Below, piece after piece: positions 6,873 to 14,701 of a stretch of DNA of 16,745 nucleotides. Source of the DNA: an uncultured Anaerococcus sp. (GTDB lineage Bacteria; Bacillota_A; Clostridia; Tissierellales; Peptoniphilaceae). The position numbers were made by a program, and so were the translations under genes. Numbering within the stretch: the stretch's first letter is position 1; every line of letters starts with the position of its first letter. The stretch is taken from assembly GCA_945916625.1 (NCBI GenBank), contig CAMEGY010000002.1:1-16745 (forward strand). The letters run 5' to 3'. The notes below the pieces were generated by a model that was not told the origin of the DNA, ran no database searches, and saw only the letters and a program-made list of their open reading frames with translations.

Positions 6873-7775
6873 ATGGACTATAAATCTCTTTATTTAGATA
6901 AAAATTTTGGTCAAATCGAATTTGATATTGACCTTAAAGATTTTACAACTTTTGGAATAGGGGGTCCAGCTGATGTATTAGCAAGACCAACTACAATCGA
7001 TGAATTACAAAAAATTTTAAAATTTAATCACGAAAATAATATCAAAACTTTTGTAATGGGCAAAGGGTCAAACCTTCTAATCTCTGATAAGGGACTTAGG
7101 GAATGCGTAATTGTCCTAGCTGATAATTTTGATAAGATAGAAGTTGATGGACAATACCTTACAGCCCTTGCTGGGACATCACTAACGGATGCAAGCCTTG
7201 CTGGAATTGACAGGGGACTTTCTGGTATGGAAGAACTATCAGGAATACCTGGATCTGTAGGTGGCGGAGTTGCGATGAACGCTGGTGCCTATGGCGGTGA
7301 GATAAAAGATGTTGCAGTGGAGATAAAGGCTTTTGACTTTGAGGGTAAGCTTTATACTTTCAAAAACGAAGATATGAACTTCTCCTACAGACACTCAAGA
7401 ATATTTGATGAGGACCTAATTGTTGCATCCTGCAAATTTAAACTAAAAAAAGACGACAAGGACTTGGTTAGGGAAAGGTATCTTGATTTTAAAAACAGGA
7501 GAGAAAGTAAGCAACCCCTTGATAGGAAATCAGCTGGTTCTACCTTCAAAAGACCAGAGGGATCTTATGCTTCAAAACTAATTGATGATTGCGGGCTTAG
7601 AGGCTTTAGAGAAGGAGATTGCCAAGTAAGCGAGAAACACTGTGGATTTATCATAAATACAGATAAGGCATCTTGTGCTGATATGCTTAGATTTATCAAT
7701 CATGTATCTGAAATTGTCAAAGAAAAAACAGGTTTTGTTTTAGAGCGAGAAGTAAAGTTAGTCGGAGATCTATAG
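6873..7775 (+). CDS. murB: UDP-N-acetylenolpyruvoylglucosamine reductase MurB
   Basis: A 300-residue FAD- and NADPH-dependent enzyme that reduces UDP-GlcNAc-enolpyruvate to UDP-MurNAc, the second committed step of peptidoglycan synthesis, in the cytosol. FAD-binding motifs: TTFGIGGPAD near the N terminus, GKGSNLLISDKG, and SGIPGSVGGGVAMNAGAYGG. The substrate-binding Tyr/Arg pair is in SYRHSRI (Y172, R173). The proton-donor serine is expected at S223 in SAGSTFKRP, and the C-terminal glutamate at E293 in LEREVKL. Length and motifs fit the shorter MurB type common in Gram-positives. The chosen ATG has AAAGGAG six bases ahead. It opens a unit in which rapZ follows with no gap at all (stop TAG then ATG), linking wall-precursor synthesis to the RapZ/WhiA genes. 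Confidence 0.97.
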   Translation: MDYKSLYLDKNFGQIEFDIDLKDFTTFGIGGPADVLARPTTIDELQKILKFNHENNIKTFVMGKGSNLLISDKGLRECVIVLADNFDKIEVDGQYLTALAGTSLTDASLAGIDRGLSGMEELSGIPGSVGGGVAMNAGAYGGEIKDVAVEIKAFDFEGKLYTFKNEDMNFSYRHSRIFDEDLIVASCKFKLKKDDKDLVRERYLDFKNRRESKQPLDRKSAGSTFKRPEGSYASKLIDDCGLRGFREGDCQVSEKHCGFIINTDKASCADMLRFINHVSEIVKEKTGFVLEREVKLVGDL

Positions 7776-8624
7776 ATGAAATTAAAGATAATTACAGGTC
7801 TTTCAGGTTCAGGTAAAACCACAGCCCTTAGGGCCTACGAAGATTTAGGATATTACGCAATGGATAATACTCCACCATACCTTGTGGAGAAATTTATAGA
7901 ATTAAATAATTTGCAAGACAAACCTATAGAAAAAATGGCTGTAGTCATAGATTTCAGGTCATTTTCTATAGATAATGATATTTATAAATCCTTAAAGAGT
8001 CTAAAAGAGAAAAACAAAGATACTGAAATTATCTTTATCTATTGCAATGATGATATTATACAAAAAAGATATAACGAACTTAGAAGGCCTCATCCACTTG
8101 GAGAATATGGCAATGTAACTGATGGGATTGAGAAAGAGAAGAAATTTTTAAGTCAGATAAAATCTATATCTGATAAGCTTATAGATACGACAAACTACAA
8201 AATTGCTGACCTAAGACAGGTTATTGAATCTAGTAGCGATAAGACTTCCAATATGATAATAAATCTTATATCATTCGGATATAAATATGGTATAAGCTCC
8301 GATTTTGACTTTGTTTTTGATATGAGATTTGTCCCAAACCCATTTTATGTAGAAGAGCTTAAACCTCTAAATGGAACAGATTCAAGGCTAGAAGAATATT
8401 TGAATCAATATGAAATAATAAATGATTTTGAAAATAAGGTCTACGACCTGATCAAATCTCTACTTGCTTCCTATGCCAATCAAGGAAAAAATATATTAAC
8501 CATCGCCTTTGGCTGTACAGGCGGCCAGCATAGGTCAGTTTATATGGTTGAAAAAATGTATGAAAGAATGAAAGACGATGATTATATACTGATCAAAAGA
8601 CATAGAGAAAAGGATAAGTGGTAA
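7776..8624 (+). CDS. rapZ: RapZ/YvcJ-family nucleotide-binding protein
   Basis: A 282-residue P-loop protein. The N-terminal Walker A is GLSGSGKTT (8-16), followed by the family's DNTPP segment and RRPHPL. The C-terminal domain has VFDMRFVPNPFYVEEL and the strongly conserved AFGCTGGQHRSV (C247, H252, R253). In enterobacteria RapZ binds the sRNA GlmZ and recruits RNase E, and senses glucosamine-6-phosphate. In Firmicutes the homologue YvcJ binds and hydrolyses GTP/ATP and affects competence; sRNA targets are not established there. Its placement directly after murB fits a role around amino-sugar and wall metabolism. The ATG follows the murB stop directly, and its ribosome binding site lies inside murB. 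The family is certain, but the molecular role in this organism is inferred. Confidence 0.95.
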   Translation: MKLKIITGLSGSGKTTALRAYEDLGYYAMDNTPPYLVEKFIELNNLQDKPIEKMAVVIDFRSFSIDNDIYKSLKSLKEKNKDTEIIFIYCNDDIIQKRYNELRRPHPLGEYGNVTDGIEKEKKFLSQIKSISDKLIDTTNYKIADLRQVIESSSDKTSNMIINLISFGYKYGISSDFDFVFDMRFVPNPFYVEELKPLNGTDSRLEEYLNQYEIINDFENKVYDLIKSLLASYANQGKNILTIAFGCTGGQHRSVYMVEKMYERMKDDDYILIKRHREKDKW

Positions 8625-8625
8625 G

Positions 8626-9342
8626 ATGAAATATTTAAAAAGAATAAACATGGATAATGTGCAAAACGCAAGAGACCTGGGTGGGATTCCAACCTTAGAC
8701 AAGCATTCTACAAAACGGCACGAATATTATAGGGCTGCTAACCTAGATGATGTGGCAGATTCTGATATAAATGACCTAAAAGATATGAAAATCTCTACAA
8801 TTATAGATCTAAGAAGAGAAAATGAAATTGATTTTGAATCTAAAGAGCACAAAGAAATCAAAGAAAATTTCGATTACCACCACATCTCCCTAGCCCCAGA
8901 CAAAGAATTTAGAAAAGAAGAGATTGAAAAGATTATCTCTGGCAAAGTTTCAGTAGGCCAGTCTTACAGAAATCTAATAGATCACTACGCAGCTGTAAGA
9001 GAAATAGTAAAGGTCCTTGCAAATGCGGAAGGCTCAGCACTTTTCCATTGCCAAGAAGGCAAGGATAGGACAGGCATTATTTCTATGATTATCCTAGGCC
9101 TTGCTGATGTGCCAAGGGGAGATATTATAGCAGATTACGAAACATCTTCTGCCCATCTAGGTTATATAGAAAGATATGGGGAAAACGAACCTTACTCTGT
9201 ATTTAGGATTACAGATCCTTATTACATGAAAGAAGCCTATGACTATGTAATTAGAAAATACGGAAGCTTTGAAGAATATCTTCTATATGCCAAGGCAGAT
9301 CCGAAAGATATAGAGACTCTAAGGAGAAGGATAAGGGCCTAG
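8626..9342 (+). CDS. Protein-tyrosine/dual-specificity phosphatase-like protein
   Basis: A 238-residue protein with the cysteine-phosphatase P-loop HCQEGKDRTGI: nucleophile C142, five residues, then R148. An N-terminal NARDLGG motif and a conserved DLRRENEI further mark the bacterial tyrosine phosphatase family of the IphP/LipA type (Y_phosphatase3-like). The general-acid aspartate is not obvious by eye; D147 inside the loop (KDR) is typical of this family, some members of which also hydrolyse phosphoinositides. No signal peptide or membrane segment is seen, so it is probably cytoplasmic. It sits one base after rapZ and one base before whiA, a place where many Firmicutes have yvcK (CofD-like). 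Base composition and codon use look like its neighbours, so there is no sign of recent transfer. The substrate cannot be told from sequence; no tyrosine kinase is in the window. Confidence 0.85.
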   Translation: MKYLKRINMDNVQNARDLGGIPTLDKHSTKRHEYYRAANLDDVADSDINDLKDMKISTIIDLRRENEIDFESKEHKEIKENFDYHHISLAPDKEFRKEEIEKIISGKVSVGQSYRNLIDHYAAVREIVKVLANAEGSALFHCQEGKDRTGIISMIILGLADVPRGDIIADYETSSAHLGYIERYGENEPYSVFRITDPYYMKEAYDYVIRKYGSFEEYLLYAKADPKDIETLRRRIRA

Positions 9343-9343
9343 T

Positions 9344-10246
9344 ATGAGCTTTTCGCAAAGATGTAAGAAAGAGCTTCTTAGAAAAGAGCCTATTGACAAG
9401 AAGGCAGAGCTTATTAGCCTAGCATATTTTATTGGGTCTATTAGGATATCTCAAGCTGGCTTTAATATTTTTTTCGAAACCGACTCAAACCAAGAAGCCA
9501 GATATATCTATAAGCTTATAAACGAACTTTACGATTACTCACCCACTTTTGAAATCCAAGATAATCCTGATAAGAAAATATCCAGGGATTATGTGGTGAT
9601 AGTCGAGGACTCCAAAATAACTGATGACCTAATTGATCTTATGAATAAGGGTTTTATAGAAAACTATGAAGATATCGAAGACGTAAAGCTTAATGATATA
9701 AAGGGATTTTTGAAAATAGCCTTTATATTTAGGGGCTCAGTAAATGACCCTCAAAGAGGATACAATCTTGAGTTGGTAGGGAAAAATATTAAAGAAGCAA
9801 GGATTATAAAAGACGCCATGGATACCTTTGGCCTTAATTCAAAAATAAGTCAAAGGGCCGATAATATCATAATTTATCTTAAGGATTCAGAAAAGATATC
9901 AGACTTTTTGGCAGTCGTTGGTGCCATGCAGTCCCTATTCGAACTAGAAAATGTAAGGGCTATGAAATCTATCAGAAATGATGTAAATAGGATAAATAAC
10001 TTTGATAATGCAAATATCGATAGGACTGTAAAAGCTGCCATTGCTCAGACAGAGGCCATAAATAAGGTAATAGAAAATAATATGCTTGATGACCTTGATG
10101 ATTTGACTCAAAAAATTGGCGAACTTAGGCTTGAAAATCCTTATCTATCCCTAGATGAATTAGGTGAGATGCTAAATCCGCCCCTATCAAAGGCAAAGAT
10201 TAACTATCGCTTGCAAAAGTTTATCAAATTAGCAAAAGATTTGTGA
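9344..10246 (+). CDS. whiA: DNA-binding protein WhiA
   Basis: A 300-residue WhiA. It has an N-terminal LAGLIDADG-homing-endonuclease-like fold without nuclease activity, starting MSFSQRCKKEL as is typical, and a C-terminal helix-turn-helix marked by ELRLENPYLSLDELGEMLNPPLSKAKINYRL. In Streptomyces WhiA is a sporulation transcription factor. In non-sporulating and Bacillus-type Firmicutes it is nucleoid-associated and influences cell division and chromosome segregation. A NADIERT-like segment (NANIDRTVKAA) matches the family. The ATG is one base after the phosphatase stop, with an AAGGAGAAGG-rich ribosome binding site. The TGA stop lies in the loop of a terminator-like hairpin (see that entry), which could set how much transcription continues into dnaE. 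Confidence 0.95.
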   Translation: MSFSQRCKKELLRKEPIDKKAELISLAYFIGSIRISQAGFNIFFETDSNQEARYIYKLINELYDYSPTFEIQDNPDKKISRDYVVIVEDSKITDDLIDLMNKGFIENYEDIEDVKLNDIKGFLKIAFIFRGSVNDPQRGYNLELVGKNIKEARIIKDAMDTFGLNSKISQRADNIIIYLKDSEKISDFLAVVGAMQSLFELENVRAMKSIRNDVNRINNFDNANIDRTVKAAIAQTEAINKVIENNMLDDLDDLTQKIGELRLENPYLSLDELGEMLNPPLSKAKINYRLQKFIKLAKDL

Positions 10247-10262
10247 AAGCAAATCTTTTTTT
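10234..10262 (+). terminator. Terminator-like hairpin enclosing the whiA stop codon
   Basis: A perfect 10-bp stem AAAAGATTTG / CAAATCTTTT (10234-10243 with 10250-10259) has a 6-base loop TGAAAG whose first three bases are the whiA stop. It is followed by a seven-T run at 10256-10262 that overlaps the 3' arm. The stem has only two G-C pairs, so termination is probably partial. The dnaE ribosome binding site AAAGGAG (10264-10270) is immediately downstream. Confidence 0.6.
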
Positions 10263-10274
10263 AAAGGAGCTACT

Positions 10275-13200
10275 ATGAATAGCAAATTTACCCATCTCCA
10301 CCTCCATACTGAATACTCTCTTCTTGATGGTTTTACAAGGATTGATGAGCTTTTAGATAGGTGTAAAGAACTTGGAATGGATTCTGTAGCAATAACAGAC
10401 CATGGCCAGATGTATGGAGTGATAGAATTTTATAAACAGGCAGAAAAACGTGGTATAAAGCCTATTATTGGCTGTGAGGTCTATATTTCTGAAAGAGATC
10501 ATACTATAAAAGATCCGACTAATAGGAGGTATTACCACCTAATTTTGCTTGCAGAAAATAATACTGGCTATAAAAATTTGGTAAAAATAGTTTCAGAAGC
10601 TTTTGTAAATGGCTTTTATTATAAGCCAAGGGTTTGTTTTGACTTTCTAAAAAAACACACTGAAGGTCTTATAGCTCTTTCAGCCTGCTTAAATGGGGAA
10701 GTCAACCAAAGAATCCTTGAAGGTGATATGAAGGCAGCAGAAGAAACTGCCTTAAGGTATGAAGATGCTTTTGGCAAGGGTTCTTATTTCCTAGAAGTCC
10801 AAGATCATGGGCTGGCTGAGCAGAAAAAAGTTAACCAGGGAATTTCATATCTCCATAGAAAGCTTGGTATAGAAATGGTTGCGACAAATGATGTCCACTA
10901 CATAAATAAAGAAGACTCATATTACCAAGATGTGCTTATGTGTATTCAAACGGGATCTCTAATCAAGGATGAAGACAGGATGAAGATGCCAAATAGGGAA
11001 TTTTACCTAAAAGACCCAGAAACCATGGCGCAAATCTTCAAAGACTATGAAAGAGCTATCGAAAATACACAAAAAATCGCAGATAGGTGTAAGGTAGAGA
11101 TTAAATTTCACGAACCTCATTTGCCATATTACACAAAACTTCCACAAGGACTTACCAACCTTGACTACCTAAAGCTATTGGTAAATAAGGGTATTAGCGA
11201 AAAATATGATGAGATCACTCCAGAAATCGTAGAAAGGGTCAAAAGAGAGATTGGCGTAATCGACAATATGGGATACATCGATTATTTCTTAATTGTTTGG
11301 GACTTTGTTTCTTATGCTAGAAATAACGATATAGCAGTTGGACCTGGTAGGGGTTCTGCAGCAGGATCTCTTGTATCATATGCTCTTGATATTACCCAGA
11401 TAGATCCGCTTAAATATGACCTGATTTTTGAAAGGTTCCTAAATCCAGAAAGAGTATCCATGCCTGATATAGATATAGACTTCGACTATGTCCTAAGGGA
11501 TAAGGTGGTTGACTATGTAAATGACCTATATGGCAAGGACCATGTTTCGCAAATTGTAACCTTCGGTAGGATGCAGGCTAGAAATGCTATTAGAGATGTG
11601 GGTAGGGTTCTAGATATCTCCTATGGAAAGGTCGATACAATCGCAAAGCAAATCCCATCTACCATTGGTATGACAATTGATAAGGCCCTAGAAGAATCAG
11701 ACGCCTTTAGGGCATCTTATCAAAAAGATGCCGAATCTAAAAGACTAATAGAAACAGCAAAAAAGCTTGAAGCCCTGCCAAGACACACCTCAATACATGC
11801 TGCAGGAGTGGTTATTTCAAAAGATCCACTTACAGACATAATTCCCCTAGCCCTATCAAATGATCAGATAGTAAGCCAGTTTGATATGACTGAGATAGAA
11901 GAGCTAGGCCTTCTAAAGATGGACTTTTTGGGCCTTCGTAACCTTACAGTCATAAAAGATACAATAAAAGATATTGAAAAAAACTATGGCAAAAAAATTG
12001 ATATAAAAACTATAGATGTCAATGACAAAAATGTTATAAAACAGTTTAATCAGGCGAAAACAATTGGTATTTTCCAGTTTGAATCAGCTGGTATGAGGGC
12101 CTTCCTTAAAAACCTCAAACCAACAGTGTTTGATGACCTAATAGCTGCAAACTCCTTATTTAGACCAGGACCAATGGATGAGATTCCAAAATATATTCAC
12201 AACAAAAACAATCCAAAAGATGTTAGCTTTTTAGATGAGAAATTAAAACCAATCTTGGGAGTAACCTACGGCATAATAGTCTACCAAGAACAGGTAATGC
12301 AGATAGTCCAACAACTTGCAGGCTATTCTCTAGGACAAGCCGATAACCTAAGGCGCGCTATGAGCAAGAAAAAAATGGACATCATGGAAGAAAATAGGGA
12401 TATTTTTATAAATGGTAAGCTTGATAAGGACGGAAATATAGAAATACCAGGTGCAATTAGAAATGGTGTTGATAGAAATGCTGCAAACACTATCTATGAT
12501 GAAATGATATCTTTTGCTAAATATGCTTTTAACAAGTCCCACTCTGCAGCCTATTCACTAGTAGCTGTCCAAACTGCCTATCTCAAGCACTATTATCCTG
12601 AAGAATATATGGCAAACCTGATATCTTCAGTAATGGATCAGTCCTCAAAGCTATATCTCTATGTATCAGAAGCAAAAAGGCTTGGTATAGACGTCCTAGC
12701 GCCAGATATAAACAAGTCCTTCGCCTCATTTGAAGTAGAAGGTAAAAAAATAATCTTTGGCCTTTCAGGTATAAAAAATGTAGGTACAAACCTTATCGAT
12801 GCTATAATTAAAGCTAGAGATGAATCAGGCAAATTTATAAATTTCAAAGATTTCCTAGAAAGGGTCGAAGAAGCTGACTCCAGAGCCCTAAATAAAAAAG
12901 GGATTGAGTCCTTAATCAAAGCAGGAGCTTTCGACGGACTAGGATATACCAGATCTTCTCTTATGGCAATATTTGAAAAGGCTATAAATACAGTCCACGA
13001 CAATAACAAGATAAATATAACAGGCCAAATAAACCTACTTGATATGGCAGGAAGTAGCGAAGAAGTATCTGACATTGACATGCCAGATATAGATGAATAT
13101 CCTAAAAAGGTCAAGCTAAGACTTGAAAAAGAAGTTCTAGGTTTCTATATATCAGAACATCCACTGTCAGAAAGAAGCCTTGCCCTATCAAATATTGTAA

Positions 13201-13724
13201 ATTTTTCTTCAAATTATAGGGAAGAAATCGAAGAAGATAAAATCTACAGGCTAGATGGAAAGTTTGTAACCATGGCAGGTATTATTAACAACAAAAAAGA
13301 GCTAACCACCAAAAAACGTGACTTAATGGCCTTTGCAAGCCTTGAGGATATGTATGGCAATATTGAAATGGTAATATTTCCTAAAACATATAGGGAATAT
13401 AGGAGCCTGATTGATGATGATAATGTCGTCATAGCCAAAGGAAGATTGCAAATTGATGAAAGTGATGTAAAATTATTAGCGTCAGAATTTATAGATTTAG
13501 AAAAGGCAAATCTTAAAACTTTATATCTAAAAATGAAATATAAAGAGTATAGTACTATTAAAGGTGTGCTTAGAGAAAATCAAGGTAATAATCCTGTAAA
13601 GATATTTTTTGAAGATAAGAATAAGTTAGTAGGTCTAGATTCGAGACTATGGGTTAGTATCAATGATCAAATCATAGAAAATCTTGAAGAAAGACTTGGA
13701 AAAGAAAATGTTAAGGTGAAGTGA
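10275..13724 (+). CDS. dnaE: DNA polymerase III alpha subunit DnaE
   Basis: A 1149-residue C-family polymerase, close to the B. subtilis DnaE length (about 1115). The order is PHP, catalytic core, helix-hairpin-helix, OB-fold. The N-terminal PHP domain keeps all nine expected metal ligands: H9 and H11 (HLHLHTEYS), D42/H43 (TDHG), E68, H88, C138, and D206/H208 (NDVHY). The palm motif GPGRGSAAGS is followed by catalytic D398 and D400 in PDIDIDFD, with the third aspartate D550 in KMDFLGLR. The OB-fold lies near residues 1000-1080 (VTMAGIINN...MYGNIEMVIFP). In Firmicutes with PolC, DnaE extends RNA primers before PolC takes over; whether PolC exists here cannot be seen. AAAGGAG lies five bases before the ATG. 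The last ~270 bases are much more AT-rich than the rest. Confidence 0.97.
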   Translation: MNSKFTHLHLHTEYSLLDGFTRIDELLDRCKELGMDSVAITDHGQMYGVIEFYKQAEKRGIKPIIGCEVYISERDHTIKDPTNRRYYHLILLAENNTGYKNLVKIVSEAFVNGFYYKPRVCFDFLKKHTEGLIALSACLNGEVNQRILEGDMKAAEETALRYEDAFGKGSYFLEVQDHGLAEQKKVNQGISYLHRKLGIEMVATNDVHYINKEDSYYQDVLMCIQTGSLIKDEDRMKMPNREFYLKDPETMAQIFKDYERAIENTQKIADRCKVEIKFHEPHLPYYTKLPQGLTNLDYLKLLVNKGISEKYDEITPEIVERVKREIGVIDNMGYIDYFLIVWDFVSYARNNDIAVGPGRGSAAGSLVSYALDITQIDPLKYDLIFERFLNPERVSMPDIDIDFDYVLRDKVVDYVNDLYGKDHVSQIVTFGRMQARNAIRDVGRVLDISYGKVDTIAKQIPSTIGMTIDKALEESDAFRASYQKDAESKRLIETAKKLEALPRHTSIHAAGVVISKDPLTDIIPLALSNDQIVSQFDMTEIEELGLLKMDFLGLRNLTVIKDTIKDIEKNYGKKIDIKTIDVNDKNVIKQFNQAKTIGIFQFESAGMRAFLKNLKPTVFDDLIAANSLFRPGPMDEIPKYIHNKNNPKDVSFLDEKLKPILGVTYGIIVYQEQVMQIVQQLAGYSLGQADNLRRAMSKKKMDIMEENRDIFINGKLDKDGNIEIPGAIRNGVDRNAANTIYDEMISFAKYAFNKSHSAAYSLVAVQTAYLKHYYPEEYMANLISSVMDQSSKLYLYVSEAKRLGIDVLAPDINKSFASFEVEGKKIIFGLSGIKNVGTNLIDAIIKARDESGKFINFKDFLERVEEADSRALNKKGIESLIKAGAFDGLGYTRSSLMAIFEKAINTVHDNNKINITGQINLLDMAGSSEEVSDIDMPDIDEYPKKVKLRLEKEVLGFYISEHPLSERSLALSNIVNFSSNYREEIEEDKIYRLDGKFVTMAGIINNKKELTTKKRDLMAFASLEDMYGNIEMVIFPKTYREYRSLIDDDNVVIAKGRLQIDESDVKLLASEFIDLEKANLKTLYLKMKYKEYSTIKGVLRENQGNNPVKIFFEDKNKLVGLDSRLWVSINDQIIENLEERLGKENVKVK

Positions 13725-13733
13725 GGAGAGATA

Positions 13734-14693
13734 ATGAAGACAATCGGTATACTTACCAGCGGTGGCGATGCTCCGGGTATGAACTCTGCGATCAGAGGAG
13801 CCGTTAGAACTGCGATTAACAAGTCAATGAGAATCAAGGGTGTTAGAAATGGTTATGATGGTCTGATGAAAGGTGACATTTATGAAATGAACATTTCATC
13901 TGTTGCAGATATCATCCACAAGGGTGGTACCATACTTGGTACTGCAAGAAGTCTTGAATTTGAAACACCAGAAGGCCAACAAAGAGGAGCACAAATCCTT
14001 GCTGATTATGGAATCGAAGGATTAATAGTAATCGGTGGTGACGGATCTTTTAAGGGAGCAAAGGCTCTTTCAGACCTCGGAATAAAAACTGTCGGCATCC
14101 CAGGGACAATCGATAATGACATGGGATACACTGATTTTACAGTTGGATTTTTCACAGCTATAGAAACAGTTTCAGATGCCATAGGAAAATTAAGAGATAC
14201 ATCAAGCTCACATGGTAGAGCCGTTGTAATAGAGGTTATGGGTCGTCATTGTGGAGATCTTGCCCTATACTCAGGTCTTGCTGGTGGAGCAGAATCAATA
14301 ATTGTGCCAGAGCATAAATTCTCAATCAATGAAATAATTGCAAAGATGGAACACGGTAGAAAAAGAGGCAAACTTCACCATCTAATCACACTTGCTGAAG
14401 GTGTTGGTGACCCATATGCCCTTGCCAATGAACTTGAAGAAAAAACAGGTATAGAAACTAAGGTTACTGTTTTAGGTCACGTACAAAGAGGTGGTTCTCC
14501 TTCTGCAGTAGACAGACTACTAGGTTCATCAATGGGAGCTCGTGCAGTAGAATTATTATCAGAAGAAAAAACAGGCTTAGCCCTAGGTTATGTTAACGGT
14601 CAAATTATTGAAGTCAGCATAGAAGAAGCAACAACAGTTAAGTCAATATTTGATGAAAAATTGTATGATTTAGCAAACAGCTTATCAAGATAG
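13734..14693 (+). CDS. pfkA: ATP-dependent 6-phosphofructokinase
   Basis: A 319-residue bacterial-type PFK, the same length as the B. subtilis and E. coli enzymes. It phosphorylates fructose 6-phosphate to the 1,6-bisphosphate, the controlled step of glycolysis; the family is a tetramer usually inhibited by PEP and activated by ADP/GDP. Motifs: SGGDAPGMNSA (9-19), GGDGS (101-105) with G104, which marks use of ATP rather than pyrophosphate, TIDND (125-129) with catalytic D127, and MGRHCGDLAL and HVQRGGSPSAVDR for the sugar phosphate. It starts 9 bases after dnaE, with GAGGAGA overlapping the dnaE stop region, and pyk follows 8 bases on, so the two key glycolytic kinases are co-transcribed as in Bacillus and many other Firmicutes. 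Confidence 0.98.
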   Translation: MKTIGILTSGGDAPGMNSAIRGAVRTAINKSMRIKGVRNGYDGLMKGDIYEMNISSVADIIHKGGTILGTARSLEFETPEGQQRGAQILADYGIEGLIVIGGDGSFKGAKALSDLGIKTVGIPGTIDNDMGYTDFTVGFFTAIETVSDAIGKLRDTSSSHGRAVVIEVMGRHCGDLALYSGLAGGAESIIVPEHKFSINEIIAKMEHGRKRGKLHHLITLAEGVGDPYALANELEEKTGIETKVTVLGHVQRGGSPSAVDRLLGSSMGARAVELLSEEKTGLALGYVNGQIIEVSIEEATTVKSIFDEKLYDLANSLSR

Positions 14694-14701
14694 GAGTAAA
14701 A

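Noticed and set aside
6607..6897. Plus-strand open frame of 96 codons across rpmB and the rpmB/murB gap
   Set aside because: It is antisense to the clear L28 gene and both promoters, has no ribosome binding site, and its product has no recognisable pattern.
12659..13114. Minus-strand open frame of 151 codons inside dnaE
   Set aside because: It is a shadow of dnaE in A/T-rich DNA where TAA/TAG are scarce on the opposite strand; the peptide is Ser/Ile/Phe-rich and low in character, and no ribosome binding site is seen. The same applies to 5331-5726 (rsgA) and 15382-15756 (pyk).
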